DNA from: Panulirus ornatus
Taxonomy: Eukaryota > Arthropoda > Malacostraca > Decapoda > Palinuridae
Direction: 5' to 3'
Assembly: GCF_036320965.1 (NCBI RefSeq)
Contig: NC_092225.1
Span: forward strand, 75,661,935-75,725,934
DNA length: 64,000 bases
Shown here: piece by piece, positions 11,942 through 23,524 of the stretch
Layout of the letters: the number at the start of each line of letters is the position of its first letter
Numbering within the stretch: the stretch's first letter is position 1
Program-made: the position numbers and the translations under genes
Notes under the pieces: model-generated
What the model saw: only the letters and a program-made list of their open reading frames with translations
What the model was told of the DNA's origin: nothing
Database searches by the model: none

Positions 11942-13071
11942 TCAATTGCATTTTTTCCCTGCAAAAATCGTCCAAATGCCTCTCTCTTCTCTTTCACTAA
12001 TACTCTTACTTCTTCATCCCACCACTCACTACCCTTTCTAATCTGCCCACCTCCCACTCTTCTCATGCCACAAGCATCTTTTGCGCAATCCATCACTGAT
12101 TCCCTAAATACATCCCATTCCTCCCCCACTCCCCTTACTTCCATTGTTCTCACCTTTTTCCATTCTGTACTCAGTCTCTCCTGGTACTTCCTCACACAAG
12201 TCTCCTTCCCAAGCTCACTTACTCTCACCACCCTCTTCACCCCAACATTCACTCTTCTTTTCTGAAAACCCATACAAATCTTCACCTTAGCCTCCACAAG
12301 ATAATGATCAGACATCCCTCCAGTTGCACCTCTCAGCACATTAACATCCAAAAGTCTCTCTTTCGCGTGCCTGTCAATTAACACGTAATCCAATAACGCT
12401 CTCTGGCCATCTCTCCTACTTACATAAGTATACTTATGTATATCTCGCTTTTTAAACCAGGTATTCCCAATCATCAGTCCTTTTTCAGCACATAAATCTA
12501 CAAGCTCTTCACCATTTCCATTTACAACACTGAACACCCCATGTATACCAATTATTCCCTCAACTGCCACATTACTCACCTTTGCATTCAAATCACCCAA
12601 CACTATAACCCGGTCTCGTGCATCAAAACCACTAACACACTCATTCAGCTGCTCCCAAAACACTTGCCTCTCATGATCTTTCTTCTCATGCCCAGGTGCA
12701 TATGCACCAATAATCACCCATCTCTCTCCATCAACTTTCAGTTTTACCCATATTAATCGAGAATTTACTTTCTTACATTCTATCACATACTTCCACAACT
12801 CCTGTTTCAGGAGTAGTGCTACTCCTTCCCTTGCTCTTGTCCTCTCACCAACCCCTGACTTTACTCCCAAGACATTCCCAAACCACTCTTCCCCTTTACC
12901 CTTGAGCTTCGTTTCACTCAGAGCCAAAACATCCAGGTTCCTTTCCTCAAACATACTACCTATCTCTCCTTTTTTCACATCTTGGTTACATCCACACACA
13001 TTTAGGCACCCCAATCTGAGCCTTCGAGGAGGATGAGCACTCCCCGCGTGACTCCTTCTTCTGTTTCCCAT
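11938..13071 (-). pseudogene. RTE APE-type endonuclease, full domain
   Basis: 377 codons starting MGNRRRSHAG, the first in-frame ATG after the 5' UTR. Catalytic landmarks: LNVCGCNQD (about 23-31), SETK (52-55), GAYAPGHEKKDHE (about 122-134), GDLNAKV (about 159-165), LDYVLID (about 227-233), GGMSDH (about 251-256). The frame ends at GKNAIE where a frameshift separates it from RT. It is expected to cut target DNA and start target-primed reverse transcription. The domain itself shows no break. Confidence 0.92.
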
Positions 13072-13197
13072 TTTAGAAAGTTAAAAAAATACAAGGAGGG
13101 GAGGATTTCTGGCCCCCCGCTCCCGTCCCCTCTAGTCGCTTTCTACGACACGCGAGGAATGCGTGGGAAGTATTCTTTCACCCCTATCCCCAGGGAT

Positions 13198-13275
13198 AAT
13201 ATAAATATATATATATACACATACACACACAAACGCACATATACACATACATACACATACATATATATATACATA
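13198..13275. repeat. Compound TA/CA microsatellite
   Basis: TA runs mixed with ACACATACACACAC-type sequence, flanking the 5' end of the RTE copy. Confidence 0.9.
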
Positions 13276-13440
13276 TGAAAAATGTAAGAAACACTTTAGA
13301 AAACTGAAAACTTCTAGCTTGAAATGAAATGAAAAAATGAATGTCACATAATGGTTCAACCTCTGGCTGTGGAAAAAGGAAATGTTTAATTTATTTACAC
13401 AAACGTCAATAGTAGTTCTCATCAATTTAACCAATTTAAT

Positions 13441-13442
<2 letters not shown>
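13276..13442. other. Unclassified spacer
   Basis: AT-rich sequence of about 170 bases between two microsatellites. No coding potential or known repeat was recognised. Confidence 0.5.

Positions 13443-13520
<78 letters not shown>
13443..13520. repeat. (TA)n microsatellite
   Basis: About 78 bases of pure TA, flanking the tail of a short RTE-derived element. Confidence 0.97.
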
Positions 13521-13522
<2 letters not shown>

Positions 13523-13763
13523 TTTCTTTTTCTTTCATACTATTCGCCATTTCCCGCGTCAGCGAGGTAGCGTTAAGAACAGAGGACTGGGCCTCTGAGG
13601 AAACATCCTCATCCAGCCCCCTTCTCTGTTCCTTCCTTTGGAAAAAAAAAAAAAAAAAGAGAGGGGAGGATTTCCAGCCCCTCACTCTCTTCCCTTTTAG
13701 TCGCCTTCTACGACACGCAGGGAATACGTGGGAAGTATTCTTTCTCCCCTATCCCCAGGGAAT
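13521..13763 (-). mobile_element. Short non-autonomous RTE-derived element (~235 bp)
   Basis: Read on the minus strand it starts CCCTGGGGATAGGGGAG, matches the RTE 5' UTR (TGTCGTAGAAGGCGACTA, then the G-rich run and GGAAATCCTCCCCTC), passes a poly-T stretch and an AGAAGGAACAGAGAAG segment resembling the RTE start-codon region, and ends with CGCTACCTCGCTGACGCGGGAA plus TGGCGAATAGTATGAAAG, a diverged version of the RTE 3' end. It encodes nothing. It would need RTE proteins to move. Confidence 0.85.
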
Positions 13764-13787
13764 ACATATATATATATATATATATAT
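13764..13787. repeat. (TA)n between inverted short elements
   Basis: A TA tract separating a minus-strand short element from a plus-strand truncated one. Confidence 0.93.
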
Positions 13788-13866
13788 CCCTCTAAGGCCC
13801 AGTCCTCTGTTCTTAACGCTACCTCGCTAATGCGGGAAATGGCGAATAGTATGAATGAAAGAAAAG
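13788..13866 (+). mobile_element. Short RTE-derived element, 5'-truncated
   Basis: Only the 3' ~80 bases remain: CCCTCTAAGGCCCAGTCCTC, then TTCTTAACGCTACCTCGCTA and the GGCGAATAGTATGAA tail. It is inverted relative to 13521-13763. Confidence 0.85.
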
Positions 13867-13874
13867 ATATATAT

Positions 13875-14008
13875 GTTGAGATGTAAAGGTATATATATGT
13901 GCGTGAGTGGACGTGTATGTACACACGTGTATGTGGGTGGGTTGGGCCATTCTTTCGTCTGTTTCCTTGCGCTACCTCACTAACATGGGAGACAGCCAAT
14001 CAAGTATG
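13875..14008 (+). mobile_element. RTE 3' UTR terminal fragment
   Basis: Begins inside the TA/TG-rich part of the 3' UTR (GAGATGTAAAGGTATATATA) and includes GGGTTGGGCCATTCTTTCGT, CTGTTTCCTTGCGCTACCTC and the final GGGAGACAGCC-like tail. A severely 5'-truncated insertion. Confidence 0.85.
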
Positions 14009-14239
14009 ATGATAAAAATTTTTGTTTTTCTCAAAACTTCCAGCATAAGTGTTAAACTCTGATTTACATACCATATTCCATTCTAAAATTCACCTTCTTA
14101 ACCAAAAGAAGTTTAATATAATCCTTCTTATATGATCAATCAAAATCTTTGCTCTTACATAAAGCAATATTCTGTGAACATGTACACCACAATTATTTTT
14201 ATATAATTTTTTGTCCCTTTATTTTTGTGCAACAGAGCA

Positions 14240-14407
14240 ACTCACAACCTTCACCTAGTCATCAGATCTTGGAAACAATATGCATCATTCCTTTCATCAA
14301 CATAGTAAGGCAGCAATAAGTGAACTCACAACCTTCACCTAGTCATCAGATCTTGGAAACAATATGCATCATTCCTTTCATCAACAGAGTAAGGCAGTAA
14401 TAAGTGA
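14240..14407. repeat. 84 bp tandem duplication
   Basis: The block starting ACTCACAACCTTCACCTAGT at 14240 recurs at 14324 with only two or three substitutions (CATAGTAAGGCAGCAATAAG versus CAGAGTAAGGCAGTAATAAG), giving two units of 84 bases. Confidence 0.95.
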
Positions 14408-15036
14408 ATCTTACAAAATAAACAATGACTATAGTTTCCAAAGCTAATGAAACCTGAGCAGTCAGTAGAGGTTATGAAACCTGTATTGCCTAAGCAGGCT
14501 GCAACCTAGAAGTCTGTGGAGTATATGAAGTTTCAGCATATAAAGATTTGAGGATCTTTATAAAGATGTGAAATTGTGAAGTCAATGACAAGTAAGAGAT
14601 AATATTCTTCACAAACTTTGGGTGAGGTTTCTAGATTTTCCTCACAGAAATCTTGTGACTAAATATCTCACAGTACAGTCAATGCACCCAAAAACATTTA
14701 CTACACTTACTTTCTGAAATACTAGGTTTGCAAGGCTATTATGTGAACCTGAACATTAACCCTTACATGATACAATTGCCATGATTTTCCATGCACAGCA
14801 AAGGCAAATACTGAAATACATAAAAAAATAACTTCTAAAGTTTGTTCTTCAGGCTAATTAGCATGTAATTTTCTAAATCAAATTATATACAGCTCTAGCT
14901 GATGAGGCACTGTCTGTGAGAGCTGCACACACTTCAACTTATGCTATACCAATGCCAGATGAGCAAGGTACTCCAGAGGTATCTTTAGGCATACCAAGTG
15001 AGATGTGTGGTATTTCATATGTGCTTACCTCATAAG

Positions 15037-15160
15037 CAAATATAATTACTAAAGATTTTCATCAGTGCTATAGTATCAATTGTCTAATGTCTTGTAAACA
15101 AATATGATTACTAATGGTTTTCATTAGTAATACTGTATCTATTGTCTTATGTCTTGTAAG
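15037..15160. repeat. Diverged 62 bp tandem duplication
   Basis: CAAATATAATTACTAAAGAT at 15037 recurs as CAAATATGATTACTAATGGT at 15099, and both units end with a TCTTATGTCTTGTAA-like stretch. Divergence is clearly higher than in the 84 bp repeat. Confidence 0.85.
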
Positions 15161-18009
15161 ATAATTTAGATATTATTGCATACCATGTGGGTGCAGATCC
15201 TGTACAAGAATCCTTAATTTCTCCACATATGCAAACAAATATATGGAAAAGTTTAGAAATGTAAAGCCTGGAAACAATCCATGGATGCCACTAAAACTAC
15301 CAATGGCAGCATATTTTGTCTAGAGGCAGAGGCAGCCAATTAAAGAACTGTACCTCATATGGGATCAGCTGCACCCAGTGTATGATGTCTCATATGAGAT
15401 CAACCACCTTTCAAGGGTCAAACAGATAAACATCACGAAACCAACTCAACTGTTAATTTCAAAACAGGGAGATACTAGCTAATGAATGGAGTTGATTACA
15501 CATCAACAAAGGCAATTTGTGTCCTGACTGGATGGTTTAAGTTAAATTGGCTCAGACTAAAAACTCTTAGCAACCACTAATTTGAAGACGAGGGAATCAT
15601 ATAACTATGTTTTGTTGTTTGACATGAAATTTTATGGATATCTATGGAACCCTTCTTTATCAAAGGTCTTAGGCATATGTCTCTAAGTTCACTGGCTTGT
15701 ACAAAATGGTGCCTTACTGAAAACTGCACAAGCTCACACTCAGGTCTGTAACGTCACTGACAAAACAAATGGAATGGATGTGTCTCCTTTTAGCTCATTA
15801 AACTGCATGACTAAGCAAACAATCTTTTCCACAAATAGAAGTACAAAAGAAATTACATACTCTGATGACTCATTACAGGAAAACATCATTACTTCATATA
15901 GCTAATGATACTAAAACTAGTAGAAGTCTGAAGCAAAACTAATGCAAACATTACTGTACATAGCAGTCTTAAAACTAATGTGAAGAGATACAGCAAGAAA
16001 AAGAATATCAAAGATATAGTGATAAATAAAGCATTCTTAGGAGGCACATTCAGACCCTAAAACATAGCACACAAATTGGAGATTAAGAACATAAAGAAAG
16101 ACAACAGAAGGCTGCAATATTGTACAGAAGCTACCTTACCTGTCATTTAGTAGGTGGGAATATGTGTCTGCAAGTATCTGGGGTGAAGGACAAATTTCCA
16201 CCTATGAAAGGAGGAAGGACATATTAGAAAACTGTACAAGGTAAACAAAAGCACATATAATTGTTTTACAACTTCTATGCCCTAAGAAATTAAGCTATAC
16301 AAAAAAAATATTTCTTGTTTGCATAATCTCATCAATCTATTTCTGGAAACATACTTAGAACTAGTGAAAATGTCTAACTCTCATTCCAATGAAAAAAGGG
16401 GAGTGAAAATGAAAGTGTGGGGCATAGAATATAGAAAAATAAAACAATTCAGAAGCTGAAATACAGTAATAAAAACTTAAGAAAGATACCAAACTGCTAC
16501 ATGGATATGATACAGACAGTAAGTAATACTTTACTGCCTTTCAAGCATTATGTACAATAGCTTTGATCAAGTGACTTCACCATTCTACTACTATTCTCCT
16601 ATAGGGTAAATGGCGCAAAGAATTAATTCAATACTCACAAAGGTGTGGTAAGACAAGGAGAAAATTAAACAATTGAAAGGGAATGTGATCGATGAGTACA
16701 ACAGATTTCCCCAGAAAAGTGGCAAAGTGGACCATGTGTGCAAAATGAGATTTTACATAAAAAATTGGAAAAAATGTTTGAAACTGCTACATGAGGTAGT
16801 GCTCCATAACAATAATCTCAAAACAAAAAAGTGGAGTAATTCAGTAAATTTCATGGAATGTGGATGAGTGCTTCTGAAAATGGAAAGTATGATGAATAGT
16901 GTATAGCATAAGTGTCATGGAAAAGTGAAAGATAGGTATGAAGTTAATGGTCAGACATGACATTACGGCTATCCCATATTTTCATCATATGGAACCTTCA
17001 GCTCTAAATGAAAGGGAAAGATGGTATCAAAAAGAAACAGAGATACCTACTCTCTCAGCCTATTTAATCATGCTATACGCAAGCCATTTCAAGACCTCTC
17101 TGCTATTGACCAGTTTTAGGAACAAATCATTCTGGTTTACAAAATTTTACCATCATTCTTTTTAAAGGTAATGAAACATATGATTGACGAGATATTGATT
17201 CATATATGGATGCTCATTCCATTACTATTAAACAGCATAAAGACTCCCAGCTAAATTCATGAATATTTCTGTTTTTGTTTTCACAGATTAGAGGAGAGAA
17301 CCTAAATGTTTTTTCCCTGAAATTTCTTTGGAGTAATATACCCTAAGATCCAAAAAACAAATGTTGATGTTGAAACAGCGTGCACTGACCTACCACTATC
17401 TTAAAAAGATTGGCAAAGGTGGAAATATGAGAGCAGATGAGGAACTTAAATGATTGATGGGAAGAAGTGGTCAATGGGAATGCTACTGCATACATATGAT
17501 AAACATCTATCAGCAGACAGCACTGCAGAAATAAAGAAGTCTGTATAAGACAAAATGGTGAAACTGAACTAAGAACTTTGGCTGTGGAAAAAAAAATAAA
17601 CCCAGGCTCAGAAAAGCATAAATCCAGGTAGTCTACTCACAGCGATGGTGAAATGAAGGGTGAAACCCTTAGTGGGAATGCTAAAAGATATGCAAGTGCT
17701 GGACTTCTGACACAGTATCATATATATCACAACTTGTCTGAGTGAACTTAATTCAGTATAATGATTTCAGGTGGTAAGGGTTTAGGAAGAGGGTTACAGA
17801 AGCAATCTGAGTAAACTGATATACAAACAAAACTGGGAAGAATGTGGGAAAGAAAATCAATGTGAAAGGAATACAGTGTTACAACAAAGAGAAAATATGG
17901 ATGGGGAATGAATAATTAAGAATTCACATTAAGCAAATGGAGTGGGTATAAATACTGAGTAGGTTTTAACCTGGGCTGAAAATGAAATGTAAGAGTATGT
18001 ATGTAATGC

Positions 18010-18235
18010 TGGAGCATATAGGTAGAAGTAGTTGGTAGGAGTAATTGGTAGTCAGTAGGAATATCTGGTTAAAGCCTCTGCAAGCACTGCTAGAGTTGCC
18101 CCTCTGCCAGTGGCTTATTAATTCTTCGACACTAAAGGCGAAGAAGTGGCACTGGAGTTACTGGCCACCCCAATGAGGGAGTTCCAAGTGGGAACAGGTA
18201 TCAGAGACAAAGATAGATAGATAGATAGATAGTAT
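18010..18235 (+). mobile_element. SINE-like repeat ending in (GATA)n
   Basis: The head carries repeated GGTAGGAGTA / GGTAGAAGTA motifs. The core reads GCCTCTGCAAGCACTGCTAG, then CTCTGCCAGTGGCTTATTAA, and later GGAGTTCCAAGTGGGAACAG with a TATCAGAGACAAAGATAGAT tail running into (GATA)n. The same core occurs inverted at 48221-48515 and 53517-53812, so it is a dispersed family of about 200-300 bp. No Pol III A/B boxes were convincingly seen. Confidence 0.75.
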
Positions 18236-20440
18236 AAAGGGTAAAGCTATAAATGTAAATGCAGAGACAACATAACCATGGTGTGTGAAGGACATCTTCC
18301 ACTGAACAGCCTGCTATAATCATAGACAGCAACATACACCTGGTCCCTGCTTAATATTTGGGATGTGTTCCTGGAAATCGCAACTTAATGGAAACAGCAG
18401 TTGATGGATCATATATTACTCTATGATTCAAATGAATAAGGGGAGGGTCATGCTTCTGGTGGTGATTTCTTTGCCTACCTTTCAGACAAAAATGTAAATA
18501 ACAAGTCAGGAAACATACGGTACAGTTCAAGTAAGGCAAGTTATCAGTCTAAGCAATTAAATAAAAAGTGAAGCACAGAATATCATACAAAAGTATAACA
18601 TACATGTTACCCAGCATCATAATATGTAAGAGATGGGGATACTTTACTGAATCTTGGCCCATCTATCCCCATACCCCTTCTTATCATTCATTCTTGACAT
18701 TCATAAGAGGAAAATTTATACACAATGAACTTATTTCATAAAGTCATAAATGTTAATACAAATGAACTATAAGAAAACTCCACAAGGTGACAAGGGCATT
18801 CATCAGTTTGTCAGAGATCCTGTCAATCACTTACTGATACTGATTGTATAACATCTATGGTAAACAAAACAATGTAATGTGCAACACTGAATGTAAAATA
18901 TCAGAGGGAAAGAGATTTACCAAAAACAATCAATCAAAGAAAGCAATCTGTGAGGGCCCACAGTGTTGACATAAGCAAAAGTGGGGGAAAGGTGGTGGCA
19001 CTTCATGTTACCACATGCCTCTTGTCTATTTCATTACAAATATCCACTCTTTCACATTTGAGGAAAACAATAATAAGATATTCAAATAATGAGTATGAAA
19101 TTAAAGAAGGAAAGTGATTCACATGATAATAACCCATCACGGAAGGTGCCTGCTTCCCCACAGCTCACCATTCCTCCACCACCAGTGCACTGCTGCCTAC
19201 AGTTTGCCTTTCAACCTCACTCATGGGAGTGGTTATTTACTTTTCTGGAAGACAGATTATCATTTCAGTTTACCACTTATATGGTGGATTCCACATCAGT
19301 AAGGAAATGACATTACTTAAGTTCATCCATGATGCAGTAGAGATGTTTCCAAAAAAAGTTTAAATACCCTATTTTTTCTAATTTGTTTGTATTGAAATAA
19401 TTCTCAATTTGCACAATGAAAAAATTATAACAAGAATTCAGACTGTACTTTCACCCTAAGAAATACAAATGGCCCAGTGGTGGACGTTAATTTCTCACTT
19501 CCTGCCTACCCTACCACCATCATCTAAAGTCTCCCATTCGACCTCATTCATGATTCCTTTTTTACAGATTATCATTTTTGCCACCTACAAAAGTTGTGGA
19601 GCCCGTACTAGTGAGAGAATGATGCTGGTGTACACTGTATATGCTCTGCTGGATGCTGCTACTTGCTACAGATCAACTGAGCAATTGGCTGCTATTGCTG
19701 CATTTTTTTTTTCTTAAAAATTGTGTTTGTCTTCATTGTTCTATCACTTTTCTCGAACCTTTATCCAATAACAAAAGACAAGCACATCACCAGAAAGTGG
19801 ACTGTTGGGTGGCAGGGACCAAGTGTACTGCTTTACAAAAAATACACAAACAAAAGAAGTGATACTCTTCCTGAACAACTTAAGAATGACAGAAAGTTAA
19901 CATGAATAAGCACATCTTTCCAACTCAGTATCAACTTGCAACCTTCATCATTAATATGTACAATATGTAGTACATGGTGTCCCTGTACAAAATTTCTTTA
20001 TAAACAATTCATAAAATGACTACAGACAAATCAAGCTGTAAAAGTAATCATCTTAATGCAGATAACAACAAAGTTTCTTCCAGAATCATTATGATTCTAT
20101 GTCCTTTGGATCGTGTAAAATCAAAAAACTCAAAGAAAATTATATCCATGTTTGAAAAACAAAGTATTGAAAAAAGAAATGAAAGGTAACATAAGAGTTT
20201 TTGTCTAAAATTACATTAAACGGATAAAAAGAACTAAAAGGAAAGCAAATTGAAGATGAAAAGAAAAAGGACCTTACATAGAGAATAAGTAGATATAATT
20301 TGTATGTTAAAAAAGAGAGATTTATACTCATGTTGCCCTGGCCCTTAACCTTGTACTGATATCATGTCTTAACCATATGTATACAAACACATACATATCT
20401 TTACTTGAGACATATATCTACTTATTGACCATCCCCTAAG
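18236..20440. other. Unclassified AT-rich region
   Basis: No frame longer than about 82 codons and no recognisable domain. The segments around 19200-19270 and 19535-19585 share a loose motif (CTCAYTCATG followed by CAGATTATCATTT), possibly a diverged repeat. Confidence 0.5.
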
Positions 20441-21345
20441 GGGAGAATCAATTCAGAAGCTGAGTTGGCTGTAAGCTGACTGCTAAATGGAAAGACCATT
20501 TCCCAAAAATGTTTGCAGATGATGCCAAGGTCATGTGGGAAATAAGGACTGCTTATAGAAGGACCTGGATAGACTCCAGAGTTAGTCTTACAAATGGATG
20601 ATAAAATTCAGTCCAAATGCATGCAAGATAAAATAGATAATGAAATTCAATCCAAATAAGAGGGAAGTACTGAGGATGGGATACAGCAAAAGAAGGCCCA
20701 GGTAAGAAGACTACTTAGCATGAAATAAACGACAGGAATTGACGTGTGAAAGAGATCTAGAGGTTGACAATGTTCCTAATATGTTTCAAGTTTCAAATTA
20801 CAGGAAACATAAAATAAGTAAACTGTTTGCTAGAAATATCAAAATTTCATTCAATTATATGGACAAGAAAAGGTTTGGTAGCTACACGCAACATATATTA
20901 GATCGAAACTGGATTATGCTTCCCAAGTCTGGTCAATGCACCTAAAGAAACACAAACATATGAATCAGAAGGTCCAAAAATGAGCAACCAAAAAGTGATA
21001 CTGTACTGGAATTAAGAGAGCTTAGTTACTATGAAAGACTGAAGGCTACATAGCTGTCCATCTTAGAGGAGAGAAGGGAAAGGGTGACTTGATAACAGCA
21101 TTTAACTTCCTACATCAACTGGATCATGTTGACAATTAACAGCTCTTCACAAGAGGGAGTACCAGACTTATTAGAGGCCATAATCAGAGGCTGAGAAAGA
21201 GGATGGTTAAAAAGGAAGTAAAGAATTACTGGCTTAGCGTAAGAAGGAAGATGGTTGGAACGGTTACAGCAAAGAAATTATGAACACAAGCAAATTACAA
21301 AGATCTAAAGGTCTTCTTGATGGTACAAATCATATAAGAGACAGC
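20441..21345 (+). mobile_element. Degenerate CR1/L2-type LINE RT C-terminal fragment
   Basis: Broken frames resemble the end of a CR1/L2-group reverse transcriptase: MFADDAKVMWEIRTAYR near 20511-20560, then ELRELSYYERLKAT near 21012-21050 and SILEERRERVT near 21058-21090 (cf. the LSYEERL / LEERRLRGDLI signature of this group). Further on, KKEVKNYWLS and VGTVTAKK near 21215-21280 resemble the usual C-terminus. Many stops and frameshifts; it is old. Confidence 0.65.
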
Positions 21346-21483
21346 ACCCCATGAGTGTAAAACTTTCAACCCATAATGAAGAATCAGATAATACAACATA
21401 AACATGTATAATATAAACACATACCGCAAACAGACCATGAAACTTCAAGATATGGTGAAATTCAGTAGGATTTTATGAGGGAT

Positions 21484-23206
21484 TTAAATACTCCCTGCAT
21501 GTTGTAGATGGTGACTATGAGAGGCAGGAGCAGGGAGCTGGAAACCCTCCCTTTTGTGCATTCCATAATCTAAAAACTGGAGAAGAGGCACCAAGCAAGG
21601 AGTGCTATCCCTGATGAAAGTTCAGGCACCTGGGGTGTCTGAATGTGTGTGGATATAAACGATATGAAATGGATGGAGAGATAGGTAGTATGTTTGAGGT
21701 AAGGAACCTGAAAGTTCTAGTTCTGAGTGAAACAAAGCGAAATGGTAAGGGGAAGAATGATTTTGGAATGTCTTAGCGGTAAAGTGAGGGGTTAATATGT
21801 GGGCAAAAGCTAAGGAAGGGGTAGCACTCCTGAAGGAGGTGTGGGAATGTGTGAAAGAGTGTAAGGAAGTGAGCTTCAGAATGATGTGAGTAAAAGGAAA
21901 GTGGATTGGAAAGGTGGGCAATTATTAGTGCTTATGCATCTTGACACAAGAAAGATAAGGAAGGGAGGAGAATGCTTTGGTAGCTAGCTGAGTGGATGTG
22001 TCAGAAGTTTTGATCCAAGAGATTAGATTATAATGAAGGGTGATTCGAATGTGAAAGTGGGTACTGTGGCACGTGAGGTATAAATTGAGGCAGGGGGAAT
22101 TATCAAGTGAAGTGAATGACAATGCTGAACAGCTTTTGGAGTTATGTGTTGACAAAGTACTGGTGACTGGGAATACCTGATATAAAATCAGGGAGGGGGC
22201 ATAAATAAATAAACCTGGAGTATGAAAGATCATAAGCAGGGTATATTGGATTATGTACTGACTAACAGGCATGTAAAACAGACTCTTGTATGTGAATGTG
22301 CTGAGAGGGATAGTTGATGGGATGTCTGATCATTACTTGGTTGAGGTGAGGGTTAACACTTATATAGGAAAAAAGAAAATGATGTGGGTGAGAAGAATGT
22401 AGTGAAAGTAGGTGAGCCTGAAAAAGAGGCATGTTTAAAGAGGTACTAGGAGACATTGAATGTTGGACAGCAACTGGTGTCTGCAAATGAAGGTAGGGAA
22501 GCAGGCAAGGAATGGAAGGTATTTCGGAAAGCAGTGATGGCATGTGAGAGATGTGTGAGGTATGTGGAAGGAGGGAGGTGGACAAACGAGAAAGGGTAGT
22601 GAGCAGTGGGAAGAGGAACTTACATTGCTAATGATAAAGAAAAAAAACACATATGGGCCTTACTTACAAGGAATAAGTGCAAGTGAGTGGGAGATGTACC
22701 TGGGAAATCGGCAGGAGTTCAAGAGGTGGGTACATGAGCTAAAATAGAAGGTATATGAAAATTGGGGCATATGAGTATCAAACTTTAAGGAGAATAAGGA
22801 TATGTGTTGGAAGGAGGTACACACTGTGAGAAAAGACCCAATGGGAACATTGTTAAGGGGGACAAATCGGAAAGTGGGAGCAGGCAGAAATGCAATGAAG
22901 AGACAAAGTGAGTACTTTGAAGGACAGAAGAATACATTTCATGATATGGTTCACATGTAGGGTTTTTGGGTTGGGGAGGCATGCAACGTTAATGAGGTTT
23001 GGTGAAGATAAAAGATAGTGAAATGTGGCACAGTGCCAGGAGTGGTTGGTATTGCATGAGAATTTCTAAAGAGAGCAGATGACTGTTGTTGATTGGTCAG
23101 TTAAGATTTTCAGTGTGTGTGCATGGATCATGGTGAAATGACTGGTGGAATGCCTGCATAGTTCTAATATATACGGGCAAGGGGAACAAAAGTGAGTTAT
23201 CAAATC
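21484..23206 (+). mobile_element. Old degenerate RTE copy, 5' UTR + endonuclease + RT start
   Basis: The 5' UTR is recognisable (ACTCCCTGCATGTTGTAGAT, then GGAGCTGGAAACCCTCCC). Decayed endonuclease follows (EGVALLKEVWECVKECKEV near 21815-21870; QLLELCVDKVLVTGNT near 22130-22180), then linker and RT N-terminal remnants up to the NACIVPLYKGKGDKSECSNY position at 23205. Many stops. Divergence is far higher than in other copies, showing that the family and its 5' UTR head are old in this genome. Confidence 0.8.
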
Positions 23207-23417
23207 TGAAGGATGTGAAGTGTTTTAGATATCAGGGAGCGAACTTAGCAGCAGATGGAACCATGGAAGCAGAAGTGAGTCACAGGGTGGGGGAGGAGGC
23301 GAAGGTTCTGGGAGTGATGAAGAATGTGTGGAAGGAGAGAACATTAACACAGAGGGCAAAAATGGGTATCTTTGAAGGAATACTAGTTCCAACAATGTTG
23401 TATGGTTATGAGGCATA
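23207..23417 (+). mobile_element. RTE RT thumb fragment, displaced
   Basis: Reads VKCFRYQGANLAADGTMEAE and continues to FEGILVPTMLYGYEA. In an intact element this lies about 0.8 kb downstream of the preceding segment, so an internal deletion or rearrangement sits at 23207. Confidence 0.85.
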
Positions 23418-23521
23418 CACATGCCTTACATACTTGGTAAAAACTTTTCACTGCTTCAGGCAACTTACCTCCCACACCATACACTCTTAAAACCTTCCAC
23501 AAAACATCTCTATCAACCTTA
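23418..23521 (-). mobile_element. Inverted RTE RT fragment
   Basis: On the minus strand this ~100 bp encodes DKVDRDVLWKVLRVYGVGGK and the following KLPEAVKSFYQ segment, the stretch just after catalytic motif A. It is embedded between plus-strand RTE segments. Confidence 0.85.
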
Positions 23522-23524
23522 TCA

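Larger units (their letters stand above)
9884..13197 (-). mobile_element. Near full-length RTE LINE with complete 5' UTR (young)
   Basis: The most complete copy by length, about 3.3 kb. It has a short 3' UTR (9884-10075), polyprotein in three open segments, and a 5' UTR (13072-13197) whose first bases read TATCCCTGGGGATAGGG on the minus strand. The 5' UTR head is the same as that of the short ~235 bp elements nearby. TA-rich DNA flanks both sides, so a target-site duplication cannot be told from microsatellite. Inactivating changes are one frameshift near 11940 and one nonsense codon near 10732. Confidence 0.93.
14009..18009. other. Unclassified AT-rich region
   Basis: About 4 kb with no open frame longer than about 75 codons on either strand and no recognisable protein motif. 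It contains two local tandem duplications (listed separately). It could be intron, intergenic DNA or very old repeats. Confidence 0.6.

Noticed and set aside
18100..18235. tRNA-derived SINE promoter
   Set aside because: No convincing B box (GGTTCRANNCC) or A box was found in the head or core.
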